Source: Spirochaetales bacterium (GTDB lineage Bacteria; Spirochaetota; Spirochaetia; DSM-2461). Taken from it: DNA of 64,000 bases. Of this stretch, positions 1-9,489 are shown piece by piece; within the stretch, counting starts at the first letter, position 1; each line of letters begins with the position of its first letter. The position numbers and the translations under genes are program-made. Under the pieces are notes generated by a model, which made no database searches, was not told the DNA's origin, and was given only the letters and a program-made list of their open reading frames with translations. The stretch spans positions 1 through 64,000 of the forward strand of contig QKAW01000011.1 of assembly GCA_003247135.1 (NCBI GenBank). The letters are read 5' to 3'.

Positions 1-1465
1 TTTATTAAAAGCAATTATAACTGAACTTTCTAATTATGTATCTACAGATACCAATAAATACTTGAATTATACAAAGTCTATAACCCAGTTACAAGAAAGC
101 TTAATTTTAGCAAGTCTAATAATTAATGAAGATTTTTCAGATATAGATTCTGAAGATTTTTATAGAAGTAAGCTTAAATCCCTTGATTATTCAGAAAATT
201 CAGACAAATTATCCATAATTCAAAAGATTCTTACCTTCGGAAATTTAACACCTGAAATGATTTTACTATTAAGCAAAATAATTAATGAAAATGATAAATT
301 GAGAAGTGAATGGACTCAGTTATACAACATAACTAAATATATAAACAGCAAAGATAGATCAAGTGTAGATGATATTATCAATAATATAGATAATTATATT
401 TTTACAATTTTGCCGTCATGGTTTGAAAATGATGAAAATGTAAGTAATCTATATAGAAATAGTTTAATAACAAATTTTGAATTTACCTGTTTTAAAACAG
501 ATAATGTAAGAAAAATAGATGATTACTTAAGAAAAAATAAAAGCTTAAAGGAATTTGATAACTCATTATTGGAAGTCATTTATGTATTAGGTAATAAAAC
601 ATCTAAGAGTCTATTAAATCAAAAATTTAATAATGAACCTAATTTTGATACTTATTCCAATAATTTGAATCAGATTCAAGAATATGTAGAAATTTTTGAT
701 AATGATTTCTGGAAAAACTCTATTCTGAATAATTATTACTATCTTATAAAAAAAGTAGCAACCTTTGAACAAAGTAACGATTTCTTATTTATGAGTAGTG
801 GTGAATGGAATAGAAAGATACTATATACGTCCCAAACGTCAATTGTTGATTTTATGGCAGAGAATATTGATTATAGTAATTCTGATATTGATAATAAACA
901 AGAAATGTCCATTGATTTAACATTTAATCACTCAAAGTTTCTTTTACCTAACCATTTTATTGAACCGAATCTAGATTTTTTTAAAGAATTATCCGATTTT
1001 TCTAAGGAGATAATCGATAACTCTAATTTTGACTTTTTTAATATTTATTACAAGGATAAATTTAATAGTTTCAATAAAATTATAAATGATACTATCTCTA
1101 TAATTAATAAAGAGTTAAATTATTCGGTTATTACTGAAGAGGATAAGAACCTTATTACCAATATTCCTTATAGATTATTTTCATTAGAAAAAAAGAGCCT
1201 TGAAGATATAGTTGATTTTAAACTTTATCAAATTAGTAATAATATTAACAACCAATATTTTTCAGGAATTGGTAAACCTCAAAGAGTATATATAGCATTA
1301 AAAGATTGTATTGGAGGAGCTAGAATAGGAACAGGTTACATAAACTCATACTATGAATTTAAACAACCATTAGAGGAATCTATAACAGATAAAGATTGGT
1401 TACAATTGTTTGAAAATGAAAAACTATATAATACCCAGAAAATATTACCTTTCTGGGATAAATAA
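1..1465 (+). CDS. DUF3160-like protein, 5' end missing
   Basis: The reading frame is open from base 2 with no stop, so the gene begins left of the window; a TTG at position 62 is only the first possible start inside it and probably not the real one. About 487 residues are visible, very rich in Asn, Ile, Lys and Asp. The C-terminus holds a conserved-looking block, GKPQRVYIALKDCIGGARIG, followed by SYYEF and a TDKDWLQLF segment, which I recognise as the C-terminal signature of DUF3160 proteins of spirochaetes and other bacteria. Their biochemical role is unknown; most are exported, but the N-terminus that would show a signal peptide is outside the window. It converges with the cupin gene, one base away. 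Family assignment is from memory of the motif and is moderate. Confidence 0.6.
   Translation, partial: LLKAIITELSNYVSTDTNKYLNYTKSITQLQESLILASLIINEDFSDIDSEDFYRSKLKSLDYSENSDKLSIIQKILTFGNLTPEMILLLSKIINENDKLRSEWTQLYNITKYINSKDRSSVDDIINNIDNYIFTILPSWFENDENVSNLYRNSLITNFEFTCFKTDNVRKIDDYLRKNKSLKEFDNSLLEVIYVLGNKTSKSLLNQKFNNEPNFDTYSNNLNQIQEYVEIFDNDFWKNSILNNYYYLIKKVATFEQSNDFLFMSSGEWNRKILYTSQTSIVDFMAENIDYSNSDIDNKQEMSIDLTFNHSKFLLPNHFIEPNLDFFKELSDFSKEIIDNSNFDFFNIYYKDKFNSFNKIINDTISIINKELNYSVITEEDKNLITNIPYRLFSLEKKSLEDIVDFKLYQISNNINNQYFSGIGKPQRVYIALKDCIGGARIGTGYINSYYEFKQPLEESITDKDWLQLFENEKLYNTQKILPFWDK
1434..1457 (+). terminator. Small hairpin overlapping the end of the DUF3160-like gene
   Basis: Arms CCCAGAAA (1434-1441) and TTTCTGGG (1450-1457) pair perfectly around an 8-base loop just before the stop codon. 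It is followed by an AT-rich stretch but no clean T run, so a terminator role is weak. Confidence 0.25.
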
Positions 1466-1466
1466 T

Positions 1467-1781
1467 TTAGCTTTTTAATGATTTGATAACTAAGACTTCC
1501 ATTCTTTCATTACTATTTGTAAAGAGAGCTCTTTGAGCTCCATTATTTACTCTTATAAGATCAGCTTTACTTAATAAATAATTTTTAGAATCAATCTTAA
1601 TATTACCAGTCCCTGATACTACAAAAAAATCAACATCAAATGGAAGAGAATGCTCTTCCATTTGACTGTTTACATCCAAAGATATATGTACATACTCCAA
1701 ATCACCAAAATTAATTAGTTTTTTACCAACAATAGAATTATTTTCATAAATAACAAGACTGTTATCAACGTTATAGATCAT
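1467..1781 (-). CDS. Small cupin-domain protein
   Basis: A 104-residue single-domain protein with the alternating beta pattern of a cupin barrel. Residues 24-80 run from a GDLEY segment through EEHSLPFDVDFFVVSGTGNI to a second strand set ending in RVNNGAQRA. The first cupin motif is normally G(X)5HXH(X)3,4E(X)6G; here the metal-binding histidines are reduced to one (EEHS), so metal binding and catalysis are uncertain. Such mini-cupins act as sugar-binding, isomerase or sensor proteins. It lies 9 bases downstream of the YbiT-type gene on the same strand and may be cotranscribed with it. No specific substrate can be proposed. Confidence 0.7.
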   Translation of the reverse strand: MIYNVDNSLVIYENNSIVGKKLINFGDLEYVHISLDVNSQMEEHSLPFDVDFFVVSGTGNIKIDSKNYLLSKADLIRVNNGAQRALFTNSNERMEVLVIKSLKS

Positions 1782-1790
1782 CTACATACC

Positions 1791-3431
1791 TTAAATAGAT
1801 AATTGTCTATGGGAACCATCGGCATACGCTTCATCCCTTAACTTTGCAACTATATCGCTATTTAAATAATCTTCAAAACCACATTTACGATCAATAATTC
1901 CTTTAGGTGTAAATTCGATTATCCTGTTAGCGATAGATTCAATAAACTGATGATCGTGAGAGTTAAACATAATAACTCCCTTAAATTCTATTAATCCATT
2001 GTTTAAAGACGTTATAGATTCAAGATCTAAATGTGCTGTAGGCTCATCCATAATTAAAACATTGGCTTCTTCCAGCATTATTTTAGATAACATACATCGA
2101 ACTTTCTCACCACCAGATAGAACTTGAACATTTTTTAATGATTCATCTCCAGAAAAAAGCATTCTACCAAGAAAACCACGAATAAATGCATCGTCTGGCT
2201 CTTTTGAATACTGTCTTAACCAATCAGTCATATTTATGTCTTTATTAAAATAAAGGGTATTATCTTTAGGAAAATATGATTGAGAAGTTGTTACACCCCA
2301 TCTAAAAGAACCGGAATCAGGTTCAATTTCACCTGAAAGAATTTGGAAAAGAACAGTTTTTGCCTGATTATCAGGACCAACAAAAGCTATTTTGTCTTCA
2401 CCACTTACCTGAAAAGTTAAATCTTTAAAAATTAATTCACCTTCAATTGTTTTACTTAAATTCTCAACTTCCAGTATAACTTTACCTGCATCTCTTTCAG
2501 GTTTAAAAGCTACATATGGGAATTTTCTAGAAGATGCTTTTAAATCCTCTATATTTAATTTTTCTAATTGTTTCTTTCTACTAGTCGCCTGTTTAGCTTT
2601 GGATGCATTACTACTAAATCTTTGAATAAATGATTTTAATTCAGCAGCTTTTTCCTCTGCTTTTCGTTTCTGATCTTTTAACTGTTTTGTAATTATCTGA
2701 CTTGTTTGATACCAGAAATCATAGTTACCTACATATATTTGTATTTTACCGTAATCAATATCAGCAATATGTGTACAAACCTGATTTAAAAAGTGTCTGT
2801 CATGGGAAACTACGATTACTGTATTATTAAATTTAAAAAGAAATTCTTCCAACCATTTTATAGATTCTATATCTAAATGGTTTGTTGGTTCATCCAGTAA
2901 CAAAATATCTGGATTACCAAATAATGCTTGTGCAAGTAAAACACGAACTTTTATTGTATCATCCAAATCCTTCATATAAACATCATATAAATCACCGGTA
3001 ACACCTAAACCAGATAATAAGATACCTGCTTCACTTTCAGCTTCCCAACCGTTTAGTTCAGCAAACTCTCCTTCAAGTTCACTTGCTTTAATACCATCTT
3101 CATCAGTAAAATTTTCTTTACAATAGATAGCATCTTTCTCTTTCATTACTTCATATAAACGTTTATGTCCCATAATAACTGTATCTAAAACAGTATATTC
3201 ATCATATGCAAAGTGATCTTGGGAAAGAACTGCCATTCTTTCACCTGGTGTAATATTTATCTCTCCTGAATCGTGCTCTATCTCACCTGATAAAACTTTT
3301 AGAAATGTAGATTTACCAGCACCATTAGCACCAATTAATCCATAACAATTACCAGGAGTAAATTTAATATTAACATCCTTAAAAAGAGATCTTTTCCCAA
3401 AAGCAAGGGATACATTACTACAACTTATCAA
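1791..3431 (-). CDS. ybiT: ABC-F family ATPase, YbiT type
   Basis: A 546-residue soluble protein with two ABC ATPase domains and no membrane segment, which is the ABC-F architecture. Domain 1 carries Walker A GANGAGKST (about 33-41) and LLLDEPTNHLD; domain 2 carries LSGGEKVR and MDEPTAHLD. The phrase LSQDHFAYDEYTVLDTVIMGH and the linker SRFSSNASKAKQATSRKKQ-type segment match E. coli YbiT closely. As in YbiT the first ABC signature is degenerate (DLDDTIKVRVLLAQ in place of LSGG). ABC-F proteins bind the ribosomal E site and relieve stalled translation. The start is TTG at 3431, preceded by AGGAG at a spacing of about 7. Antibiotic protection is not indicated by anything seen here. Confidence 0.93.
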   Translation of the reverse strand: MISCSNVSLAFGKRSLFKDVNIKFTPGNCYGLIGANGAGKSTFLKVLSGEIEHDSGEINITPGERMAVLSQDHFAYDEYTVLDTVIMGHKRLYEVMKEKDAIYCKENFTDEDGIKASELEGEFAELNGWEAESEAGILLSGLGVTGDLYDVYMKDLDDTIKVRVLLAQALFGNPDILLLDEPTNHLDIESIKWLEEFLFKFNNTVIVVSHDRHFLNQVCTHIADIDYGKIQIYVGNYDFWYQTSQIITKQLKDQKRKAEEKAAELKSFIQRFSSNASKAKQATSRKKQLEKLNIEDLKASSRKFPYVAFKPERDAGKVILEVENLSKTIEGELIFKDLTFQVSGEDKIAFVGPDNQAKTVLFQILSGEIEPDSGSFRWGVTTSQSYFPKDNTLYFNKDINMTDWLRQYSKEPDDAFIRGFLGRMLFSGDESLKNVQVLSGGEKVRCMLSKIMLEEANVLIMDEPTAHLDLESITSLNNGLIEFKGVIMFNSHDHQFIESIANRIIEFTPKGIIDRKCGFEDYLNSDIVAKLRDEAYADGSHRQLSI

Positions 3432-3540
3432 AGTTAAACTCCTAAATATATTACTTATATATTATAAATATTATCAAAAAATTAAATATCTTTCTATGCT
3501 GTATTCATATTAAAAGAAATTTTATGTTTATACTAAATTG

Positions 3541-3569
3541 TTGACATCCAATTCCTTTCATGGTAATTT
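3541..3569 (+). promoter_or_regulatory. Probable sigma-70 promoter for the parvulin-Maf pair
   Basis: A perfect -35 TTGACA (3541-3546), a 17-base spacer and a -10-like TAATTT (3564-3569) lie 35 bases upstream of the parvulin start. The same TTGACA-17-TAATTT arrangement is seen upstream of asd. Confidence 0.45.
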
Positions 3570-3604
3570 TTCTTACTGAAACATAAATATAAGGATTATT
3601 TTTA

Positions 3605-5062
3605 ATGGCATTAAAAACTGATAATTTTAAGAAAAAAAATAACAAAAGAAATTTAGGAGCTTTAATAGGTTCAATAATTATATTAGTTATTGTAGTAATA
3701 AGCTTTGTAGTTTCTCCTGCAATTGGTCAAATAGGAACAACAGATATGGCTGATATAGAGTTAGGTTCTTATGGAGATGAGAAAATTACTTTTAGTTTTA
3801 TAAATGAAACTCCTTTTAGAACAGAATTAGCTGCTTTAAGTAATAATAGTACAGATTCAATGGATCCTAGAATTGCGCAAGTAGCCTACAAAAGAGCTGT
3901 AACTAAAGCTGCTGCGATAGAAGAATTTAATAAAAATGGATATGAAATTTCTAAAGAACAATTAGATGATGCTGTTTTAAAATCAGGTTACTATAATGTG
4001 AATGGAGTTTTTAATACCAAGGTATTTAAGAATACAACTGAAGCAAAAAAACTGGAAATAAGAAAAAACATTGAAAGAGATTTAAAAATTGATACTTGGA
4101 TGAATATAATTTTATTAGAGCAAAAAAGAAGTAATAAATATTTGGAATTTATATCATCTATGAGTGACAATAAAAGAAACTTTGAATATGTAACAATGAA
4201 TTATTCAGAATATCCTGATGAATTAGTAATGGATTATGCAAAAAACAATAGCAAAAAATTTACAGAACTTTCGCTTTCAAGAATAACTGTCGAAAAAATG
4301 AGTACAGCAGAAACAATAATTTCTAGTTTAGAAAATAGCGAATCAACATTTGAAGATCTGGCAAAAAAATATTCCACTGATAATTTTAAGGATAATGGTG
4401 GTGCAATGAGTTCATCAATTTTTGAATATGAATTGGAATCTGTATTTGGAATTAATGATTCATCGGAAATTCTTAACTTAAAAGTTGGAGGTACTCCGGC
4501 TATTGTAGAGGATAATAATCAAGTTATTTTACTAACTGTAAACAAAGAGATTGTAGAACCTGATTTTTCTGATCTATCAGTAATTAGAAATTATATGCTT
4601 TCCTATGAACGGGGAACAATTGAGGATTATTTCTATGCAAAGATTGAAAATATTGAGGATAATAATCTGAATTCAATCGGTTTAGAGGTAAAAGAGACTG
4701 GATTATTTTCAATTAACTATGGAGGTGAACAACTTTTATCAACATCAATCGATAGAGTTAGCCAGGATTCTATTTTTTCAAGAGCCCTTGATAATGAAAA
4801 TTTCTTTACTATACTGTTTAAGTTAGAGGAAAACAAAGTCTCAGACCCTATAGTTTTAGGAGATTCAATATCTGTTTTTAAATTAAAAGATGAAGTTTCT
4901 GAGGAAACAAACACAATGGAGTATGTTCTAGATTCTCTTGATAGAGCGATGTTGAATTATAAAAGTCAAGTAACAGAGGATTTAATAGTAAAGTCTGATA
5001 AATATAAAGATAATTTCTTTCCAGGATATTTAAAGATATTGTCTATAAATAATGGATATTAA
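3605..5062 (+). CDS. Membrane-anchored parvulin-type peptidyl-prolyl isomerase
   Basis: A 485-residue protein with a basic N-terminus, one hydrophobic anchor (about residues 17-38) and a long periplasmic part. Residues roughly 60-215 resemble the helical SurA/PpiD-type chaperone region, and 219-320 the parvulin fold: SRITV, the FEDLAKKYSTDNFKDNGG stretch, and a late VNKEI strand. This points to a PpiD/SurA-like foldase for exported proteins, acting at the outer face of the inner membrane. The ATG at 3605 follows AAGGA with usual spacing. Its end overlaps the Maf-like gene by 11 bases, so the two are translationally coupled, and the chaperone may serve flagellar or outer-membrane clients. Isomerase activity itself is not proven; some family members are chaperones only. 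Confidence 0.8.
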   Translation: MALKTDNFKKKNNKRNLGALIGSIIILVIVVISFVVSPAIGQIGTTDMADIELGSYGDEKITFSFINETPFRTELAALSNNSTDSMDPRIAQVAYKRAVTKAAAIEEFNKNGYEISKEQLDDAVLKSGYYNVNGVFNTKVFKNTTEAKKLEIRKNIERDLKIDTWMNIILLEQKRSNKYLEFISSMSDNKRNFEYVTMNYSEYPDELVMDYAKNNSKKFTELSLSRITVEKMSTAETIISSLENSESTFEDLAKKYSTDNFKDNGGAMSSSIFEYELESVFGINDSSEILNLKVGGTPAIVEDNNQVILLTVNKEIVEPDFSDLSVIRNYMLSYERGTIEDYFYAKIENIEDNNLNSIGLEVKETGLFSINYGGEQLLSTSIDRVSQDSIFSRALDNENFFTILFKLEENKVSDPIVLGDSISVFKLKDEVSEETNTMEYVLDSLDRAMLNYKSQVTEDLIVKSDKYKDNFFPGYLKILSINNGY

Positions 5063-6614
5063 TAATCAAGTTGAAATTCCTCTACTCTATGAAACAGGTA
5101 GAGGAATTTCAGTTAGTTATAAAAGTAAGAATTTATATTCTAAATTTGATCCACAAAAAAACATTTTTAAAATTATTAATCAGTTAAATATAGAGTGTAA
5201 TACAATCTATTTAATTGCTTCTCCACTTCTAGGTTATGGAATTCATGATTTAAATAATTTATTACCAGAATCTTCAATTTTAGTTCCTATCGAAATAGAT
5301 CCAGAACTATTTAATATATCAGATAAATCTTATAACATTAATCTCATTAATAATGGGTTTGATTTCCTTAATTTAATCAATAAATTTGACTTATCAATAT
5401 TCAGAAGGTGTGAAATTCTATCATTTAATTCATCTTATCAAATGTATAAGGAGGAGTATGATTCTTATTATAATTTAGCAATTAAACAGCTTCATAACTA
5501 CTGGAAAAACAGGTATACAATGATAAAGATGGGGCACTTATGGATAAAAAATACAATAAAAAATTTAAAAGATTTGAAGTATGCGAAACCATTTGAAATG
5601 CTTAAAACTGATAAACCTGTAGTTGTTGTAGGTGCTGGAGAATCAATTGAGTCAGTTATTATTAATTTACAAAGATTAAGAAATTCTTTATTTATTCTTT
5701 GCGTCGATACAGCACTTCAGGTTTTACTTGATGCTGATATAATCCCGGATGCAGTTGTAGCTCTTGAGGCTCAGTTTTATAATTTGCCAGATTTTTACGG
5801 TTCAATAGGTAAAAAAATTAATGTAATTTATGATCTTTCAAGTTATCCTAATGTAGTAAGAAATATTAATGGAGAAAAATATTATATTGTAACGCAATAT
5901 AATAATTCCGACCTTCTTAATAAATTGAAGGATTGTGGTCTATTTAGCAACTATATACCACCTCTGGGTTCTGTAGGAATTACAGCTATTTATTTAGCCC
6001 TTAAAATAACTACAAACAATATATTTCTGGCAGGTTTGGATTTTTCATATAAATTAGGTAAGACTCACAGCAGAGGAACACCATATAATAAATCATCTTT
6101 AATTTTATGGAATAGACTATTCCCAGGTGATACTTTTATACAATGTTATAATAGACCTTTGTTAAAAAAAAAGAATAAAGTTGGTTTAATAGAAAATAGC
6201 GATGAGATCTTGTATGAATATTCCCTTTATGCAAAGGAATTGCTTTTAGGTAGCACAAGAGTTTTTGATATTACTAAAACCGGAATGCCATTAGGAATAA
6301 GCCTTGTAGATCCAGAGGATATTTTAAATATAAATCAACAATCCTGTTATAAAGAGACTTTAAATAAGGATTATAAGATAAATAGTTTTTTAGCTGAAAA
6401 AATTTATTTAGAAGAATTAGAAAAAATTGAAAATGCAATAAAATTATTGTCTGAATATTTTACTGATAAAAAAGAGAATCAACTAGAAATTTTAAATGAA
6501 ATATCCTATCTGTTTGACTGCTTTCCTGAAGCAGATCCCCTTAAAAACTTAGATGATAAAATGCTATACAGGATTTTTATTACACTATGCAGATATAAAC
6601 GCCAGATTAAATAA
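5052..6614 (+). CDS. Maf/MptE-like (DUF115) motility-associated protein
   Basis: A 520-residue protein whose middle, about 190-350, shows the DUF115/MptE-like Rossmann fold: PVVVVGAGESI, then CVDTALQVLL, IPDAVVALEAQ and later PPLGSVGITAIYLAL and LAGLDFSYKLGKTHSRG. Proteins of this type, called Maf or motility accessory factors in Campylobacter, Helicobacter, Aeromonas and others, transfer nonulosonic acids to flagellins; archaeal MptE, sharing the fold, is a pterin pyrophosphokinase. In a flagellated spirochaete the glycosyltransferase role is the better guess. The start ATG lies inside the preceding parvulin gene. No signal peptide, so it should be cytoplasmic. Its C-terminus (400-520) is helical and charged. 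Acceptor and donor are not shown by the sequence. Confidence 0.8.
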   Translation: MDINNQVEIPLLYETGRGISVSYKSKNLYSKFDPQKNIFKIINQLNIECNTIYLIASPLLGYGIHDLNNLLPESSILVPIEIDPELFNISDKSYNINLINNGFDFLNLINKFDLSIFRRCEILSFNSSYQMYKEEYDSYYNLAIKQLHNYWKNRYTMIKMGHLWIKNTIKNLKDLKYAKPFEMLKTDKPVVVVGAGESIESVIINLQRLRNSLFILCVDTALQVLLDADIIPDAVVALEAQFYNLPDFYGSIGKKINVIYDLSSYPNVVRNINGEKYYIVTQYNNSDLLNKLKDCGLFSNYIPPLGSVGITAIYLALKITTNNIFLAGLDFSYKLGKTHSRGTPYNKSSLILWNRLFPGDTFIQCYNRPLLKKKNKVGLIENSDEILYEYSLYAKELLLGSTRVFDITKTGMPLGISLVDPEDILNINQQSCYKETLNKDYKINSFLAEKIYLEELEKIENAIKLLSEYFTDKKENQLEILNEISYLFDCFPEADPLKNLDDKMLYRIFITLCRYKRQIK

Positions 6615-6629
6615 GATTATCTTCATAAA

Positions 6630-8144
6630 TTAAGTGAAATAATAATCTTCATCGCCGTATCGTCTGAAAGAAATTGCTTCATAAATATGCTCTTCATTAA
6701 TGTTCTTTGAAAATTCTAAATCTGCAATTGTTCTAGCAACTTTCAAAACTGAGTGACAACCTCTTGAAGATAATGAGAGTTTTTTAATGCTTTTTAGCAG
6801 AACTTTTTTACTGCTATCCGATAAGATACAGTACTTATCAATATATCCAGCTGTAATATTACCATTACATGTTATATTGCTATCAACATATCTTTTCCTC
6901 TGTACTAAAACAGCATTCTCAACCCTTTCTTTTATTGAGACAGATGGTTCCCCTTTACTACCCAACATTTCTAATGTACTAACTGGTAATACAGGAATTC
7001 GAATATCAATTCTATCTATAATTGCACCTCCCATTTTCTTCCAGTATCTTCTAATTTCTTTTTCTGAACACATGCATATTCCATCTTCCTTTCCAAGATT
7101 ACTACATGGACAGGGGTTCGCAGTTGCTATTAGTCTAAAGTTAGATGGAAACCATGTTGAGTTAGAAGCTCGATTTAATGAAACTCTTTTATCTTCAAGA
7201 GGTTCCCTTAAACTTTGCAAAATTGATGATTTAAACTCGGATATTTCATCCAGAAAAAGATATCCATTATGCGCAAGTGAAATTTCTCCCGGAAGATATT
7301 CTTTACCACCACCAACTAAACTTTCCAGTGAAGCACCATGATGAGGCTTCCTAATAGGTGGTTTATGAATAATATTAGACAGATTTTCAAGTTTGCCGGC
7401 TAATGACCAAATTCTCGTTGTTTCTAGTGATTCATCCCTTGTTAAATCTGGCAGTATAGAATCGATACAAGATACAGATAGTGATTTACCAACTCCAGGA
7501 GGACCAAAAAGCAGGATATTGTGTCCACCAGCAATTGCAATTTCCAATCCTCTTTTAGTTATTTTTTGTCCCATAACATCAGCAAAATCCTTATTATTAT
7601 TTATCTTTGGAAAGTTGATTTCTTTTTTTTCGAGTGGAACTCCATTTCCAATTATTACGTTGTATGCATCACTTAAGGTATCAACTGCATATACCTCTCC
7701 AAGCTCAAATAAAAGAGCCTCCGAAGCATTTTTCCTTGGAATAATATATCTTTTAATACCCAGTTCATAGGACTTTGAGACAGCTGATAATACTCCATTT
7801 ACTTCTCGTACTCTTCCATCTAAGGTAAGTTCACCTAATATGAGGAAACTACCATCTATTTTAGAATCTACACTACTAGTGATAACTCTACATGCAAATG
7901 GAAGATCGTATAAGGCACCCTCTTTTTTTTCACCGGCAGGAGCCATATTAATAATTACTCTACCCTTTGGGAAATCAAAACCACTATTTAAAATAGCTGA
8001 CCTAAATCTAACTTTAGACTCTTTTACAGCGCTACCTGGTAAACCAACTATATCAATACCAGGCAGAGAGCGAGTAAAAATGTTAACTTCTATCTGAACT
8101 AACTCACCATCATAACCATTGGATGAAAAACTATAAATATTCAT
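6630..8144 (-). CDS. comM: YifB/ComM-family Mg-chelatase-like AAA+ ATPase
   Basis: A 504-residue protein with the full YifB architecture: an N-terminal Lon-protease-like domain (about 1-165; VEVNIFTRSLPGIDIVGLP opening), an AAA+ core with Walker A LFGPPGVGKS near 215-224, the family hallmark RKPHHGASLESLVGGG, Walker B LFLDEISEF, and a C-terminal Mg-chelatase domain with SSRGCHSVLKVARTIADL. ComM is a hexameric helicase that helps branch migration during natural transformation in Haemophilus and Vibrio, but it is found widely in non-competent bacteria as well. A cysteine-rich insert after the sensor region (CPCSNLG...CMC) is also typical. It converges with the Maf-like gene and diverges from the MYG1-like gene. 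Confidence 0.93.
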   Translation of the reverse strand: MNIYSFSSNGYDGELVQIEVNIFTRSLPGIDIVGLPGSAVKESKVRFRSAILNSGFDFPKGRVIINMAPAGEKKEGALYDLPFACRVITSSVDSKIDGSFLILGELTLDGRVREVNGVLSAVSKSYELGIKRYIIPRKNASEALLFELGEVYAVDTLSDAYNVIIGNGVPLEKKEINFPKINNNKDFADVMGQKITKRGLEIAIAGGHNILLFGPPGVGKSLSVSCIDSILPDLTRDESLETTRIWSLAGKLENLSNIIHKPPIRKPHHGASLESLVGGGKEYLPGEISLAHNGYLFLDEISEFKSSILQSLREPLEDKRVSLNRASNSTWFPSNFRLIATANPCPCSNLGKEDGICMCSEKEIRRYWKKMGGAIIDRIDIRIPVLPVSTLEMLGSKGEPSVSIKERVENAVLVQRKRYVDSNITCNGNITAGYIDKYCILSDSSKKVLLKSIKKLSLSSRGCHSVLKVARTIADLEFSKNINEEHIYEAISFRRYGDEDYYFT

Positions 8145-8184
8145 ATTAACCTCATTACAATTTTAGAAAAAATTTTGATTATGA

Positions 8185-8213
8185 TTCAATTTTCTCTAAA
8201 TTTTATATATAAT
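8185..8213 (+). promoter_or_regulatory. Possible promoter for the MYG1-like gene
   Basis: A perfect -10 TATAAT (8208-8213) is preceded after 17 bases by a poor -35, TTCAAT (8185-8190). The -10 lies about 20 bases upstream of the TTG start. Confidence 0.35.
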
Positions 8214-8233
8214 ATTATGATAGGAGATAAAAT

Positions 8234-9097
8234 TTGAGTTATATAATTATTACTCATAATGGAAAAGCTCACCTGGATGAAATACTTGCGATTTCTTTAT
8301 TAGCATACAAATTTAATCAATTACCAGAAAAAATTATTCGAGTAAATCCAGAAAAAGCTGCAGAACTTATAACTACTAATCAGTATGATAATAAAACTTT
8401 TTTTATAGACTGTGGTTTAAAATTTAATTCTGCTAAGAACTTTTTTGATCACCATCAAGAAAAAAGTTTAGGATGTTCAGCGTTACTTGTTTTTGAAACA
8501 TATTTCAACAATTTGTTTGATACTCAATTACATGATTATATCAAACTTGTTTCAGAAGTAGATACAAAAGGACCTAATTCTTTAGAAGATTTTAAAATTA
8601 ACAGCAAGTCTATAAATTATTTCTCTTTTAGTCAGAAGATATTAGTAAAGCAATTTGAAGATAACCCTCTACTAATAACTTCCATTTTTTATGAAGGGAT
8701 TAAATCAATAATCGAATTTGATTATGATAAGAATCTCGCAAAATCCTGGTTCAATAAAGACAATAATTTTAAAATAGAAAAGATATATGATATAAATATT
8801 TTGGTTTATAATAATCCACCTCCAATTAATTTAGCTAGAGCTGTAAAATCAATTGATAGTGAAATAGTTGATGACAATAATATTCATGTAATATATGGAT
8901 TTGATAAAGAAGATAACAGAATTCGTACACTTTTTAGAACTCTTCAAGCAGATAGTATTATTGATTTTTGCCAATCAAAGGTAGAAAAACTAATTTTTTG
9001 TCATAATAGTGGTTTTTTATTAAAATTCATTCCTCAAACAGATACAGAATGGTATAACATAGTAAAGGAGTCTATAAGAGATGATAAAAAGAGTTAA
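8234..9097 (+). CDS. MYG1-like DHH-family phosphoesterase
   Basis: A 287-residue protein starting THNGKAHLDEILAISLL, followed by IDCGLKFNSAKNFFDHHQ. These match the MYG1/GAMM1 (UPF0160) pattern THNGxxHxDExxA and DxGxxxxxxxxxFDHHQ, with Asp and His residues that bind metal in the DHH-like fold. Eukaryotic MYG1 is a 3'-5' RNA exonuclease; bacterial members are uncharacterised. It is somewhat shorter than the usual 300-350 residues and lacks the typical GxGCxxASAG motif in full (LGCSALLVFETYF instead). TTG start at 8234, eight bases after AGGAG. It overlaps the ridA gene by 17 bases, so the two are cotranscribed. Nuclease activity is by analogy. Confidence 0.75.
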   Translation: MSYIIITHNGKAHLDEILAISLLAYKFNQLPEKIIRVNPEKAAELITTNQYDNKTFFIDCGLKFNSAKNFFDHHQEKSLGCSALLVFETYFNNLFDTQLHDYIKLVSEVDTKGPNSLEDFKINSKSINYFSFSQKILVKQFEDNPLLITSIFYEGIKSIIEFDYDKNLAKSWFNKDNNFKIEKIYDINILVYNNPPPINLARAVKSIDSEIVDDNNIHVIYGFDKEDNRIRTLFRTLQADSIIDFCQSKVEKLIFCHNSGFLLKFIPQTDTEWYNIVKESIRDDKKS

Positions 9098-9455
9098 TAC
9101 ACCAGATGCGCCAAAAGCAATAGGTCCATATTCTCAAGCTACAATTTTTAATAATTTAATATATACATCAGGACAAATTTCTATCGACCCAAAGACTCAA
9201 GATTTTATAAATGACTCGATAGAAAAACAGACAGAACAAGTTCTTAGAAATATTCAGGCTATATTGGAATCATCAGGTAGCAGTTTAACAAAGATTTTAA
9301 AAACAACAATTTATATCAAAAATATTGGGGATTTTGATAAAGTAAATATTATTTATAAAAAATATATAACTGAAAACCCAGCAAGATCAACAATAGAAGT
9401 TTCTAATTTACCAAAGAATGCTTTAATAGAAATAGAGTGTATTGCTGCTATTTAA
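9081..9455 (+). CDS. ridA: RidA-family enamine/imine deaminase
   Basis: A 124-residue protein of the standard RidA length. Motifs in order: PKAIGPYSQA near the N-terminus, YTSGQISIDP, TEQVLRNIQAILESSGSSL, KTTIYIKNIGDFDKVNIIY, and the C-terminal block ARSTIEVSNLPKNALIEIECIAA. The Arg of PARST binds the substrate carboxylate and the final Glu of EIECIA belongs to the active site. RidA hydrolyses reactive 2-aminoacrylate and related enamines made by PLP enzymes, protecting them from damage. It is translationally coupled to the MYG1-like gene. Confidence 0.95.
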   Translation: MIKRVNTPDAPKAIGPYSQATIFNNLIYTSGQISIDPKTQDFINDSIEKQTEQVLRNIQAILESSGSSLTKILKTTIYIKNIGDFDKVNIIYKKYITENPARSTIEVSNLPKNALIEIECIAAI

Positions 9456-9489
9456 AATATAAACCATATTATTGGATAATTTATTACTG

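Noticed and set aside
6787-8097. Several plus-strand open frames opposite the YifB gene
   Set aside because: They run antisense to a complete ComM/YifB protein with all family motifs, have no recognisable domains and are shadows of its codon pattern.
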